NCBI GenBank assembly: GCA_000200715.1
Contig: DP000238.1
Span: 1,908,849 to 1,972,848, forward strand
DNA from: Cenarchaeum symbiosum A
GTDB lineage: Archaea > Thermoproteota > Nitrososphaeria > Nitrososphaerales > Nitrosopumilaceae
Direction of reading: 5' to 3'
Length of the DNA stretch: 64,000 bases
Part shown: positions 26,575 through 35,593 of the stretch, piece by piece
How positions within the stretch are numbered: the first letter of the stretch is position 1
How the letters are laid out: each line of letters opens with the position of its first letter
Position numbers and translations under genes: made by a program
Notes under the pieces: generated by a model
Seen by the model: the letters and a program-made list of their open reading frames with translations, nothing else
What the model was told of the DNA's origin: nothing
Databases searched by the model: none

Positions 26575-27138
26575 ATGGATGAGGAGAAGGCGGCCACCGT
26601 CCAGGAGCCCTTTGAGCAGGAAGCCCCCGGGATCGGGGATCAGGAAGCCCCCGGGATCAGCGAGCAGCAAGCCCCCGGGGAACTGGAGGAGATGCTCGAG
26701 GCCGAGCGGCTCAGGTCGGCGGATCTTGAGGAGAAGCTAAAGCACATGCTGGCCGACTTTCAGAATCTTGAGAAGAAGACCCGGGCCGACATCGAGCGGG
26801 GGGTCGGCGAGGGGCTGGACGGGATACTGCTTGACTTTCTGGAGATCCACGACGACTTTGCGCGCGCAAAGGACGCTGCGGCAGACGGGGCCGCGGCTGC
26901 AGGCCTAGCATCTGTCCTGCGGAACATGGATTCGCTCCTGGCAAAGCACGGGCTCTCCACGATAGACGCGCTCGGCGAGATATTCGATCCCAATCTGCAC
27001 GAGGCCATCTCGATCATACAGGACGGCTCGCTTGACGAGGGGACCGTCACACGGGAGATCAGGAAAGGATATATCTCTCGGCACAGGGTTGTCAGACCGG
27101 CACTAGTTGAAATATCCAAGAAAGGCGGAGTGAACTGA
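26575..27138 (+). CDS. grpE: GrpE nucleotide-exchange factor
   Basis: It releases ADP from DnaK. The 187 residues start with an acidic, low-complexity region with repeated (Q)EAPGI units. The long coiled coil follows ([33 protein letters not shown]), then the beta domain with [28 protein letters not shown] and [25 protein letters not shown], the GrpE signature. dnaK follows after 2 bases. GrpE, DnaK and DnaJ are patchy in archaea and are usually explained by transfer from bacteria. Confidence 0.93.
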   Translation: MDEEKAATVQEPFEQEAPGIGDQEAPGISEQQAPGELEEMLEAERLRSADLEEKLKHMLADFQNLEKKTRADIERGVGEGLDGILLDFLEIHDDFARAKDAAADGAAAAGLASVLRNMDSLLAKHGLSTIDALGEIFDPNLHEAISIIQDGSLDEGTVTREIRKGYISRHRVVRPALVEISKKGGVN

Positions 27139-27140
27139 AG

Positions 27141-29111
27141 ATGGCAAAGGTAATAGGCATTGATCTGGGCACAAGCAATTCTGCCGCAGCAGTGGTCATG
27201 GGCGGCAAGCCCACGATAATACCTGCTGCAGAAGGGGCGACAGTAGGCGGCAAGGCGTTCCCGTCTGTGGTCGCATTCTCGAAAGACGGCGACCTGCTGG
27301 TGGGCGAGCCTGCGCGCAGGCAGGCGGTCACAAACCCGGAGAACACGATAATGGCGGCAAAGCGAAAGATGGGCAGCGAGCACATCTTCAAGGCGGGGGG
27401 CAAAGACTACAAGCCGCAGCAGATCTCCTCGTTTATACTGCAAAAGATAAAGAAGGATGCCGAGGCGTTTGTCGGCGAGCCGGTGGGGCAGGCCGTAATC
27501 ACTGTCCCCGCCTACTTTGACGACAACCAGCGCCAGGCCACCAAGGACGCGGGCACAATAGCGGGGCTCGATGTGGTCAGGATAATCAACGAGCCCACAG
27601 CTGCATCGCTTGCGTTTGGCCTCGACAAGTCAAAGCAAGACATGAAGATACTGGTCTTTGACTTTGGAGGTGGCACACTGGACGTTACCGTAATGGAGAT
27701 GGGCGGCGGCGTATTCGAGGTGATGAGCACCTCCGGGGACACCCAGCTGGGGGGGACAGACATGGACAAGGCGATAATAGACTATATCGTAGACGACTTT
27801 AGAAAGAGAGAAGGCGTGGACCTCTCGCAGGACAGCACTGCTCTGACCAGGGTGAGGGAGGCGGCCGAGAAGGCCAAGATCGAGCTGTCTACTGTCATGG
27901 AGACCGACGTCAACCTGCCCTTCATATCGCACGATTCGTCGGGCCCAAAGAACCTCGAGCTCCGGCTGACCCGGGCCAAGCTCGAAGAGCTGGTGGGGCC
28001 TATCATTGACAGGTGCCGGCCCTCTATAGAAAAGGCCCTGGCGGACGCAAAGGTGTCGCCTTCTGATATCGCAAAGATAGTCATGGTGGGCGGCCCCACC
28101 CGGATGCCCGCAGTCAAAAAGTTCGTCAGCTCGGTGACCGGAAAAGAGTCCGAATCGGGTGTAGACCCCATGGAGGCAGTCGCCATGGGCGCGGCCATAC
28201 AGGCGGGGATCATAGCCGGGGACGTCACAAGCGATATCGTCTTGCTTGATGTCACCCCGCTGACGCTCGGCATCGACACGCTCGGCGGGGTGCGGGAGCC
28301 GCTCATAGAGAGGAACACGACAATACCCACCTCAAAGAGCAAGGTCTTTACCACCGCGGTCGACAACCAGACAGCGGTAACTATCCACGTGGTCCAGGGC
28401 GAGCGGCCGATGACCTCGGACAACGTATCACTGGGCAGCTTCAACCTGACCGACCTGCCGCCGGCACCGAGGGGCATCCCCCAGATAGAGGTAAAGTTCG
28501 ACATAGATGCAAACGGGATAATCAACGTGACGGCAAAGGATCTCGGCACCCAGAAGGAGGCAAAGATAACCATAGAATCAAGCTCAAAGCTCTCCAAGGA
28601 TGAGATAGAAAAGCTCAGGGAGGATGCCGAAAAGTTCTCTGACGAAGACGAAAAGAAAAAAGGCAAGGTGGAGCTCAAAAACGAGGCGGAGAGCTTTGTG
28701 TATACAGCAGAGAAGCTTATCAACCACGACCTCAAGGACAAGATTACACAGGAGCAGGGGATCAAGATCAGCGACGGCATAAGGGAGGTCAAGGAGGCGC
28801 TAGACCAGGACCCTGATATCCTGAGGCCAAAGCTCGACTCGCTAAAAGCCATGGTAAACGAGATTACCACCGAGATGTACCAGCAGGCGGCAGCGCAGGG
28901 CGCGGCAGGCGGAGCCGCAGGAGGAGCCGCAGGAGGAGCCGCAGGCGGGGCAGCCGGCGATGCTGCAGGGGCAGCCGGGGATTCCACAGGCGATGCCGCG
29001 GGTGCAGCCGGGGGGCCCTCTGAAGGGCCGGCCGGTGACGCAGGGGCAGGCGAATCTGCAGGTCCGGAGCCCGGGGACGACGGCCAGCCAAAGCCCGGCC
29101 CGGCGGCCTAG
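27141..29111 (+). CDS. dnaK: Hsp70 chaperone DnaK
   Basis: ATP-driven chaperone for unfolded proteins. The 656 residues begin [18 protein letters not shown]. The ATPase domain has [53 protein letters not shown] and [16 protein letters not shown]. The substrate domain starts at about residue 370 ([16 protein letters not shown]). The C-terminal lid ends in an unusually long Gly/Ala-rich tail with repeated GGAA units (from about residue 585), where bacterial DnaK has a short disordered tail. It is the second gene of grpE-dnaK; dnaJ has its own TATA box. Confidence 0.97.
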   Translation: MAKVIGIDLGTSNSAAAVVMGGKPTIIPAAEGATVGGKAFPSVVAFSKDGDLLVGEPARRQAVTNPENTIMAAKRKMGSEHIFKAGGKDYKPQQISSFILQKIKKDAEAFVGEPVGQAVITVPAYFDDNQRQATKDAGTIAGLDVVRIINEPTAASLAFGLDKSKQDMKILVFDFGGGTLDVTVMEMGGGVFEVMSTSGDTQLGGTDMDKAIIDYIVDDFRKREGVDLSQDSTALTRVREAAEKAKIELSTVMETDVNLPFISHDSSGPKNLELRLTRAKLEELVGPIIDRCRPSIEKALADAKVSPSDIAKIVMVGGPTRMPAVKKFVSSVTGKESESGVDPMEAVAMGAAIQAGIIAGDVTSDIVLLDVTPLTLGIDTLGGVREPLIERNTTIPTSKSKVFTTAVDNQTAVTIHVVQGERPMTSDNVSLGSFNLTDLPPAPRGIPQIEVKFDIDANGIINVTAKDLGTQKEAKITIESSSKLSKDEIEKLREDAEKFSDEDEKKKGKVELKNEAESFVYTAEKLINHDLKDKITQEQGIKISDGIREVKEALDQDPDILRPKLDSLKAMVNEITTEMYQQAAAQGAAGGAAGGAAGGAAGGAAGDAAGAAGDSTGDAAGAAGGPSEGPAGDAGAGESAGPEPGDDGQPKPGPAA

Positions 29112-29120
29112 ATAATTTAT
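29111..29120 (+). promoter_or_regulatory. TATA box of dnaJ
   Basis: GATAATTTAT lies right at the end of dnaK and 28 bases before ATG 29145, so dnaJ can be transcribed on its own. Confidence 0.5.
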
Positions 29121-29144
29121 ACCCCCGCACGCGGATTTCATGCG

Positions 29145-30200
29145 ATGTCTGCCAAGAGGGACTATTATGAAGTGCTAGGACTCGGGCGGGATGCCGAGCT
29201 AGCCGAGATAAAGTCACAGTACCGCAAGCTCGCGCTCAAGTTCCATCCCGACAGGAACAAGTCGGCCGATGCGCCAGAGCACTTTAAGGAGATCTCCGAG
29301 GCGTACGGGGTCCTCTCGGATCCCGAGAAGAGGGGCGTATACGACCAGCACGGCCACGGGGGCGTCGGGGAAAGGTACAGCACCGAGGACATATTCCGCG
29401 GCTCCGGGGGCTTTGAGGATGCATTTGGCGGGGGCGGCTTTGGGTCGATATTTGACACGATATTTGGCGGCGGGGGCCCCGGCCGGAGGAGGGGCTCGGA
29501 CATACTGTACAAGACCGATGTCACATTGGAGGAGGTCCTCCGCGGGAAAAAAGCCGTGATTGATCTTGACACGAATGTCGCGTGCGACGTGTGCCGTGCG
29601 TCGGGCTGCCAGCCGGGCACATCAAAGGCCTCCTGCAAGGCGTGCGGGGGGCACGGCCAGATAAAGCAGGTGCGACAGACCGGCTTTGGCTCGTTTATGA
29701 CCATGTCGGCCTGCCACCGCTGCCGCGGCCAGGGAACGGTGATAGAAAAGCCCTGCAGCACATGTTCCGGCCGCGGCACAAGAAGGGGCAGAAAGCACCT
29801 AGAATTTGAGATCCCCCCGGGGATAGACAACGGGGACTATACCGTAAGGGGGGAGGGCGAGCTTGTGCCCGGCGGGGAGAACGGGGATCTGATCGTGCGG
29901 ATCACGGTAAGGCCCCACGCGATATTCAAGAGGGACGGCCGGGACATATTCTACGATGAAGAGGTTACAATGGTCGATGCCGCACTCGGCAAAAAGGTCA
30001 CCGTGCCCACCCTCGATGACACCCGGGAGATCAAGATAGACCCGGGTACTCAGCCAAACACGATAATCAAGCTCAGGGGCAGGGGCGTGCCGCACCAGGG
30101 GTCGGGGCGCGGGGACCAGTATGTAAGGATCGTAGTCACCATTCCAAAAAAGCTCACCAAGGATCAAAAGAAGATCCTGGGCGAGTTCTACAAGCCCTGA
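29145..30200 (+). CDS. dnaJ: Hsp40 co-chaperone DnaJ
   Basis: It delivers substrates to DnaK and stimulates its ATPase. The 351 residues have all class I parts: the J domain with LKFHPDRNKS (HPD at about residue 34), the Gly/Phe-rich linker (GGFEDAFGGGGFGSIFD), four zinc-binding repeats (CDVCRASG, CKACGGHG, CHRCRGQG, CSTCSGRG, about 146-205) and the C-terminal substrate-binding domain. Length is slightly below the bacterial norm. Confidence 0.96.
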   Translation: MSAKRDYYEVLGLGRDAELAEIKSQYRKLALKFHPDRNKSADAPEHFKEISEAYGVLSDPEKRGVYDQHGHGGVGERYSTEDIFRGSGGFEDAFGGGGFGSIFDTIFGGGGPGRRRGSDILYKTDVTLEEVLRGKKAVIDLDTNVACDVCRASGCQPGTSKASCKACGGHGQIKQVRQTGFGSFMTMSACHRCRGQGTVIEKPCSTCSGRGTRRGRKHLEFEIPPGIDNGDYTVRGEGELVPGGENGDLIVRITVRPHAIFKRDGRDIFYDEEVTMVDAALGKKVTVPTLDDTREIKIDPGTQPNTIIKLRGRGVPHQGSGRGDQYVRIVVTIPKKLTKDQKKILGEFYKP

Positions 30201-30205
30201 TTGGA

Positions 30206-30364
30206 TTACTTGGACCGCCTCTGGACCAGCTCGTGGCCCTCCCTGACGTGCTGGTCGTGGCAGGACTTTATGATCTCGCCCATCTTGCTCTCTGGATAGT
30301 ACTTTATGTTGTACCTGCCCAGGATCCTCCTGCAGTCTACGCAGTATATCTCCCTGTAGGCCAA
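30206..30364 (-). CDS. Small CxxC protein of unknown function (52 residues)
   Basis: Read from TTG 30364 it gives MAYREIYCVDCRRILGRYNI through to HELVQRRSK. It has a CVDC pair, then CHDQH and REGH, which could bind one metal ion. No ATG is available; the start is supported by a minus-strand TATA-like box at 30388-30397, 28 bases away. It converges with dnaJ (6 bases between stops). The family is not recognised. Confidence 0.55.
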   Translation of the reverse strand: MAYREIYCVDCRRILGRYNIKYYPESKMGEIIKSCHDQHVREGHELVQRRSK

Positions 30365-30387
30365 CGCGCGCGCCCGGAGGGCACTGC

Positions 30388-30397
30388 AATTTTAACC
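30388..30397 (-). promoter_or_regulatory. TATA-like box of the small CxxC protein
   Basis: GGTTAAAATT on the minus strand is centred 28 bases before TTG 30364. Confidence 0.45.
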
Positions 30398-30437
30398 AAT
30401 AAAGAAACTTATTCCGGGCCCCGGCACCCCTCCCCGT

Positions 30438-30522
30438 GCGGGAGTCGCCCAGCCCGGTCAAAGGCGTAAGGTTCAGGTCCTTATCTCTCAGGAGTACGTG
30501 GGTTCGAATCCCATCTCCCGCA
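30438..30522 (+). tRNA. tRNA-Leu (anticodon CAG)
   Basis: Type II tRNA of 85 bases: acceptor GCGGGAG/CTCCCGC with discriminator A; anticodon loop TTCAGGT giving CAG; a long variable arm around ATCTCTCAGGAGTA; T-arm GTGGG-TTCGAAT-CCCAT. No CCA is encoded and no intron is seen. Confidence 0.93.
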
Positions 30523-30555
30523 CCCTCATTTGTGCCGGAAGACAGCCCGCGCCCT

Positions 30556-30564
30556 GTTAAATAG
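30556..30564 (+). promoter_or_regulatory. TATA box of the serpin gene
   Basis: GTTAAATAG is centred 26 bases before ATG 30586. Confidence 0.45.
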
Positions 30565-30585
30565 CGGCGGGGCCAAATCCCGCCC

Positions 30586-31974
30586 ATGAGGGTAATTTAT
30601 GCCGCCCCCATCCTGCTCCTGCTTGTCCCTGCCGCCGGGGCACTGCAGTGCGGAGAAGAGCATGTCCTGACGGAGAGGCCCAACGGCAAGCTTGCCTGCG
30701 TGACTGATCAGACGGCAGACAGGCTGGGCTGGATGCGTGTACAGGATCCCGGGGACCCGGCAGACAGGGTGTCCCCCGACGGGTTATCCGTAATGCACGA
30801 GCGGCAGCCCGTAGAGGCCCCCGCGTTGCTAGGTATAGGCGCCGATGCACGCGGCATGACAGATGCAGATGCCCGCGGTGCAGCCGGGAACAGATCCTTT
30901 GCGGGCGACTTTTACGCGCAGGTATCTGATATACAGGGCAACATCTTCTTTTCGCCCGTATCCATCCATACGGCATTCTCTGCGGTATACGAGGGGGCAG
31001 AGGGCGATACGGCGGCGCAGCTCCGGGATGCCTTCGGGCTGGAACCAGACGATTCAGCCCGCCACGCATCTGTAAAACTGCTCCTTGAATCATTCGGGGG
31101 CACGGGGCCGGTGCTGGAGATGGCAAGCGCGCTCTGGCTTGCAGACTGGATTGAAGCCAAAGAGGAATATGTCGGCGCGGTGCGCGATGTGTACCGTTCC
31201 GACGTGGAGCGGATTGACTTTGTCTCCGAGGGCGAGAAAAGAATAGACGCGTGGGCCTCGGATAATACACGCGGCAGGATAACCGACGTGACAGAGCAGG
31301 ACCAGTTTGACGACCTGACTGCCGCTGTAATCACCAACGTTGTATACTTTAACGGCTCCTGGGCGGAGCGCTTTTCCGTGGAAGATACCAGGACCTCCAC
31401 GTTCTGGAGGGGCGCCTCCGACGGCGTGGATGCCGAGTTTATGAACCTGGCCGCCAACCTTGACTATTCCGAGCGGCGCGGCGCGCAGGTGCTGAGGCTG
31501 CCCTATGAAGGCGGCGGGATCTCCATGGTGATAATTCTTCCCGGAACAAGGGACGGCATAACAGAACTCGAACAGTCCGTTGTACACGACGGCATACCCG
31601 CCTGGACCTCCGGCATGGCCTCAAAGGAGGTCATGGTCTCGCTGCCAAAGTTCGAGATGGGCACAAGATACGACCTGGTCCCGCTGCTCTCGGGGCTCGG
31701 CGTTCTAGACGCCTTTGTCCCGTCAGATGCGGACTTTGCGGGAATAGCGGACGTTGCCGGCGAGCTGTACATAGGCGGCGCAAGCCACGACGCGTATGTC
31801 AGGGTCAATGAGGCAGGCACGGAGGCTGCAGCGGCTACCGTCGTGGGTATGAGGGCCACCAGCGAGCCGCCCCCGCCGGAGGTCTTTACCGCCGACCATC
31901 CATTTCTCTTCATCATACAGGATGACGGGGGCGCGGTCCTCTTCATGGGACGGCTGTCCGATCCGACAGCCTGA
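30586..31974 (+). CDS. Secreted serpin (serine protease inhibitor)
   Basis: Serpins trap serine or cysteine proteases by a large conformational change. The 462 residues start with a signal peptide (MRVIYAAPILLLLVPAAGA) and an extra region of about 90 residues with two cysteines before the serpin fold. Fold motifs are NIFFSPVSIHTAFSAVYEGA (about 122), VVYFNGSWAERF (about 250), SLPKFEM (about 350) and the C-terminal HPFLFIIQDDGGAVLFMGRL. The reactive-loop hinge EAGTEAAAATVVG (about 408) has small residues as in inhibitory serpins. Counting 17 residues from its first Glu puts P1 at Thr of MRATS, with Met or Arg next to it as alternatives. Serpins are rare in archaea. In a symbiont, a defence against host proteases is a reasonable guess. 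Confidence 0.92.
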   Translation: MRVIYAAPILLLLVPAAGALQCGEEHVLTERPNGKLACVTDQTADRLGWMRVQDPGDPADRVSPDGLSVMHERQPVEAPALLGIGADARGMTDADARGAAGNRSFAGDFYAQVSDIQGNIFFSPVSIHTAFSAVYEGAEGDTAAQLRDAFGLEPDDSARHASVKLLLESFGGTGPVLEMASALWLADWIEAKEEYVGAVRDVYRSDVERIDFVSEGEKRIDAWASDNTRGRITDVTEQDQFDDLTAAVITNVVYFNGSWAERFSVEDTRTSTFWRGASDGVDAEFMNLAANLDYSERRGAQVLRLPYEGGGISMVIILPGTRDGITELEQSVVHDGIPAWTSGMASKEVMVSLPKFEMGTRYDLVPLLSGLGVLDAFVPSDADFAGIADVAGELYIGGASHDAYVRVNEAGTEAAAATVVGMRATSEPPPPEVFTADHPFLFIIQDDGGAVLFMGRLSDPTA

Positions 31975-32010
31975 TGCATGGCCTGAAATCCGGACTATAA
32001 CATGACAAAC

Positions 32011-32020
32011 AACTTTAAAA
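32011..32020 (+). promoter_or_regulatory. TATA box of the 86-residue basic protein
   Basis: AACTTTAAAA is centred 26 bases before ATG 32043. GCCTGAAATCCGG about 20 bases upstream is a reverse-oriented relative of the ATTTCAGGC element. Confidence 0.5.
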
Positions 32021-32042
32021 GCCACGGCTAGTTAAGATAGCT

Positions 32043-32303
32043 ATGGGCAAAATCACGCGTATAGGGGGGCGAGGAACCTCCCGCAGGGTCACCGATAAAG
32101 AGGACGACAACTGGACGGGCAAGGCGTACAAAGAGATGCAGGCCGCCCGAAAAGAGGCCGCAAAGGACGTATTTGTGACGGTAGGACGTGGCACCAAGAA
32201 GATCCGACTGGGCGACATAGCCGATACAAAGGGCAGGCCGTCGGGCAAGGGCCACTGGGTCAGGACCAACAGGGGAACCAGCAGGCGCTGGGTAGAGAAC
32301 TAG
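32043..32303 (+). CDS. Small basic protein of unknown function
   Basis: It has 86 residues (MGKITRIGGRGTSRRVTDKE... TNRGTSRRWVEN), rich in Arg, Lys and Gly, with GRGTSRR near the start and RGTSRRW near the end. No membrane segment or cysteine is present. It is probably a nucleic-acid- or ribosome-associated protein judging from its charge (inference). A good promoter 26 bases upstream supports its reality. Confidence 0.65.
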   Translation: MGKITRIGGRGTSRRVTDKEDDNWTGKAYKEMQAARKEAAKDVFVTVGRGTKKIRLGDIADTKGRPSGKGHWVRTNRGTSRRWVEN

Positions 32304-32339
32304 CCAGTACCCCGGTTTATTTTACAATACAGGCGGACA

Positions 32340-34226
32340 CTAGCCCTGTGCGGCGCGTATCTTTTCGCCGAGCAGCACGCGCACCTTCTCCCCGCCGGCC
32401 CTGCCGCGCAGCTCCTTCATGGCCATCCCCATGAGGGCGCCGGCCGCGCGCTCGCCGCGCTCCTTTATCATCGAAAGATTCTCCCCTATCAGCCTGTCCA
32501 GGATCTCTTCTGTCTCTGCATCCGAGAGCGCGCCTATCCCGGAGACCTTGATTGCCTCGGCGACGGAGCCGGCATCGCCGCGCATTATCGCCCCGAATAT
32601 TATCCCGAGTGATTCCTTTGCAATCTTTTCTTCGGCGAGCATCCCGAATGCTTCTTCTATCATTTCATCCTCCAGCCTGCCGGCGTCAAGCCCCCTCCTT
32701 TGCAGCTCGGTTATCGTCGAGCAGAGCGCGGAAGCTGCAAAGTTTGCCGGCACGCTGCCCGCCACCTTTTCAAATATTCCAAGGTATCCGGAATCGAGCA
32801 GCTGCTCGGCGAGCTGCGTATTAAGCCCGTGCCTTTTGCACAGGCCGGCCACCATCTCGTCCCACGGCTCGGGAACGAGCGCACCCGCGGCTTCTAACTC
32901 CTTGTCAGATATTGCAATCGGGGGGACATCAGTCTCCGGGTACATCCTGGCGGGCCCCGGCCGCGGCCGCAGAAATACAGTCCCGCCGTCGGGCGTGGCG
33001 CGCCTGGTCTCGGAGGGCACACCCGAGCGCGCCCTGTCCAGCCTATCGAGCAGCTGCCCCACAACCAATTCTGCTTTTTCCTGCTGCGCCATAACCATGA
33101 TGAATGCGTCTGTGCCCGCGGCGCCGAGCCTGCTGCCCACTGCTTCCACGTCATCGGAAGTAATACCGTATGCCGGCAGCTCATCTGAATGGAATATGCC
33201 GCCCATCCCGTACGATTTCGCAAGCTCGGCAAGCTCTTTGCCCAGCCTGATCCCCTCGTGCGGCGAATAACCCAGGATTCCCTCAAGGCCCGGCAGCAAA
33301 ACAGCGTACATGCGGCCGCCCCCTGAAATCTCCTTGACTACCGCCTTGGACTCTGTCCCCTTCATCTCGGCGGTCACATCCACCATGTCGGAGGCTGTAG
33401 GGCCCCGCACCCATATTCCGCGCAGCTTCTCCGCTATCATGTTGAGCCCCTCTTGTCTGCGCGCCTCAAAATCGACTACTTTTTCGAGCTGGTCCAGTCT
33501 CTGCACGCCCTTGACCTCGACCACGGCCCCCCCGCTGACTGAAACGTTGACGTCCTGCCTTATCGAGCCTATGCCCCTTGCCGCCCTGCCAGTCGACCGG
33601 AGCAGCCTGCCGAGCGCCAGCGCAGCATCCCGCGCCCTCCTGGGACCTCCCTCTATCGGCTCGAGGGCGATCTCTATTAGCGGGATTCCCAGACGGTCCA
33701 GGCCGTACTCGCGCACGCCCCCGGATTCGCCGATCAGCCTTGCGGCATCCTCTTCTAGGCATATCGACTGCACCCCGACTTCTCCCCCGGAGTGCAGCAC
33801 GCCCCCCATGGAGACGAGCATGGTCCTCTGGAATCCCGACGTGTTAGAGCCGTCTACTACCATCTTTCTCATGGGAAAGACCTCCCTGAATATGCTCGAG
33901 TTCAGCGCCGATGCAACTATCAGCACGGCCTCCCTTGCACCGGGGTCGACCCCGTGGGGCGGCTCCTCGTCCTCCTCGACCAGACAGCTGATGCCGGGGC
34001 CCGCGTGATACACCATGGTCATCGCCCTCTCCCCCTCGAATACCGCCGCGGGGTCATAACTGCCGGTCTCGCTTCTTGCCGCACGCAGCCTGCGCGTTAT
34101 CCTGCGGGGAAACTTGGCTGCCTCCTCCTGGCCGCACCCGCAGAAGAGCTTCCTGCCGGTGGCCAGCTGCTGGTGCACCTCGAGGCCCACCTTGAGCCCT
34201 ATCCTCTCATAGTATGTATCGTCCAC
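32340..34226 (-). CDS. gatE: Glutamyl-tRNA(Gln) amidotransferase subunit E
   Basis: With GatD it converts Glu-tRNA(Gln) to Gln-tRNA(Gln), the only route in archaea lacking GlnRS. The 628 residues begin MDDTYYERIGLKVGLEVHQQ. The GatB/E kinase-like domain has DGSNTSGFQRTMLVSMGG and RARDAALALGRLLRSTGRAARGIGSIRQDVNVSV. The middle insert around MVDVTAEMKGTESKAVV is the AspRS-like domain found only in GatE. The C-terminal YqeY-like tail is complete. gatD is 22 bases upstream on the same strand. Confidence 0.96.
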   Translation of the reverse strand: MDDTYYERIGLKVGLEVHQQLATGRKLFCGCGQEEAAKFPRRITRRLRAARSETGSYDPAAVFEGERAMTMVYHAGPGISCLVEEDEEPPHGVDPGAREAVLIVASALNSSIFREVFPMRKMVVDGSNTSGFQRTMLVSMGGVLHSGGEVGVQSICLEEDAARLIGESGGVREYGLDRLGIPLIEIALEPIEGGPRRARDAALALGRLLRSTGRAARGIGSIRQDVNVSVSGGAVVEVKGVQRLDQLEKVVDFEARRQEGLNMIAEKLRGIWVRGPTASDMVDVTAEMKGTESKAVVKEISGGGRMYAVLLPGLEGILGYSPHEGIRLGKELAELAKSYGMGGIFHSDELPAYGITSDDVEAVGSRLGAAGTDAFIMVMAQQEKAELVVGQLLDRLDRARSGVPSETRRATPDGGTVFLRPRPGPARMYPETDVPPIAISDKELEAAGALVPEPWDEMVAGLCKRHGLNTQLAEQLLDSGYLGIFEKVAGSVPANFAASALCSTITELQRRGLDAGRLEDEMIEEAFGMLAEEKIAKESLGIIFGAIMRGDAGSVAEAIKVSGIGALSDAETEEILDRLIGENLSMIKERGERAAGALMGMAMKELRGRAGGEKVRVLLGEKIRAAQG

Positions 34227-34248
34227 CGGATCCCACCGTTATCCTGTC

Positions 34249-35538
34249 CTAAAAAACCCCCGGGGAGAACTCGCCGGCTATTCTATCCAGCATGATATTT
34301 CTCACCCCTTTGATATCATCTTTTATCCCTAGAGCCCACATGAGCTTTACCAGCGCGGTCTCGGACAGCATATCACCGAGTGGCGTTATCCCCAGTCCGA
34401 GCAGGTCCCTGCCGCTCTCATAGACCGTCATGGATACCCTGCCGTCGATACACTGCGAGGTCATCCCCATGAATACGCCCTTTTCTGCGGCCCTGCCGAC
34501 TGCTTCATACATCTGGCGCCCCACGTGCCCAAGGCCTGTTCCCTCGAATATTATCCCCCTGGCCCCGGCGTCGAGTATAGAATCAAGCACGGCGGGATCA
34601 TAGCCGGGGTGGTACTTTACCAGCGATGCCCTCGGGTCGACAGCTATTCTGGGCCTGTACTCCCCGGGTGCCAGACGGTCCCCCGGCCCCGCCTCGAGCC
34701 TGCCGTCCCGGATGGTATACGCAGGAGATCCCCCCACCGTCTGGAACGCGCCCCTTTTGCTTGTGTGGTTCTTGCGGACCCTCGTCCCAAGATGGCAGGC
34801 GCTAGCCCCGTCGTTGCCGTCAAGGTGCATGACCACATAGATGCCGCTGTCCACCTGCGTGAGGAAGCTTGCCGCCGCGGCAAGGTTTTGCGCCGCATCA
34901 GACGACGGCCTGTCGGGCGACCTCTGCGAGCCGACGAGCGCCACCGGCGCGGGAAAGCCGGAGAGCGCAAACGAAAGATACGACGCTGTATACTGCATGG
35001 TGTCGGTCCCGTGGGCCACTATCACCCCGCCGAACCCCTCGCCGGATGCGGCGTGCAGCTCCTCTGCTATCTTTTTCCAGTGATCAGGCTGCAGGTTCTC
35101 CGAGTGCTCGGAGAAGATCACCCTTGGAGTAATCTCTGCAATTTTGGCAAGCTCCGGCACCGACTGGTAGATCTCTTCGGGGCCCAGCGCCGGCGTGACC
35201 GCGCCCGTCCTATAGTCTATCCTGCTGGCTATCGTCCCGCCGGTGGATAGCAGCAGGACCTTTGGCAGCCCGCCCGCTGGCGCGGGCGCTGCTGCAGCAG
35301 CGGCTGCAGGCCGTTCTATATCCGGGAGCTTCTCCACGCCCTTTATCCAGCCGAGCTCTATTCCCACATTGTAGCCGCTGTCGAGCTTTAGCACAAGCCT
35401 GTCGCCCCCGCCCTCGTACCTTGGCATCAGCATTCCCGTGTATTCCAGGCCGGCATCGAGCCGGACCCTGTCCCCGACGCCAAGGCCGTTCAATTTGAGA
35501 AATTCGAGCGGCCCGCCCGAGTAGCCGGTGTGGTCCAC
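34249..35538 (-). CDS. gatD: Glutamyl-tRNA(Gln) amidotransferase subunit D
   Basis: The glutaminase partner of GatE, an L-asparaginase homologue that feeds ammonia to it. The 429 residues start at GTG 35538, 26 bases from a TATA box. The N-terminal small barrel (GDRVRLDAGLEYTGMLMPRY) is followed by the asparaginase domain: VLLLSTGGTIASRIDYRTGA (first catalytic Thr, about 98), VIVAHGTDTMQYTASYLSFA (second Thr/Asp pair) and GSQRSPDRPSSDAAQNLAAA. All expected catalytic residues are visible. Confidence 0.96.
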   Translation of the reverse strand: MDHTGYSGGPLEFLKLNGLGVGDRVRLDAGLEYTGMLMPRYEGGGDRLVLKLDSGYNVGIELGWIKGVEKLPDIERPAAAAAAAPAPAGGLPKVLLLSTGGTIASRIDYRTGAVTPALGPEEIYQSVPELAKIAEITPRVIFSEHSENLQPDHWKKIAEELHAASGEGFGGVIVAHGTDTMQYTASYLSFALSGFPAPVALVGSQRSPDRPSSDAAQNLAAAASFLTQVDSGIYVVMHLDGNDGASACHLGTRVRKNHTSKRGAFQTVGGSPAYTIRDGRLEAGPGDRLAPGEYRPRIAVDPRASLVKYHPGYDPAVLDSILDAGARGIIFEGTGLGHVGRQMYEAVGRAAEKGVFMGMTSQCIDGRVSMTVYESGRDLLGLGITPLGDMLSETALVKLMWALGIKDDIKGVRNIMLDRIAGEFSPGVF

Positions 35539-35558
35539 GGGCCGGGTGGGCGGCGCCG

Positions 35559-35569
35559 TTTAATTAAAC
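35559..35569 (-). promoter_or_regulatory. TATA box of gatD-gatE
   Basis: GTTTAATTAAA on the minus strand is centred about 26 bases before GTG 35538 and supports a leaderless non-ATG start. Confidence 0.5.
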
Positions 35570-35593
35570 ACTGCGGGAGTATCGTACACCCGT

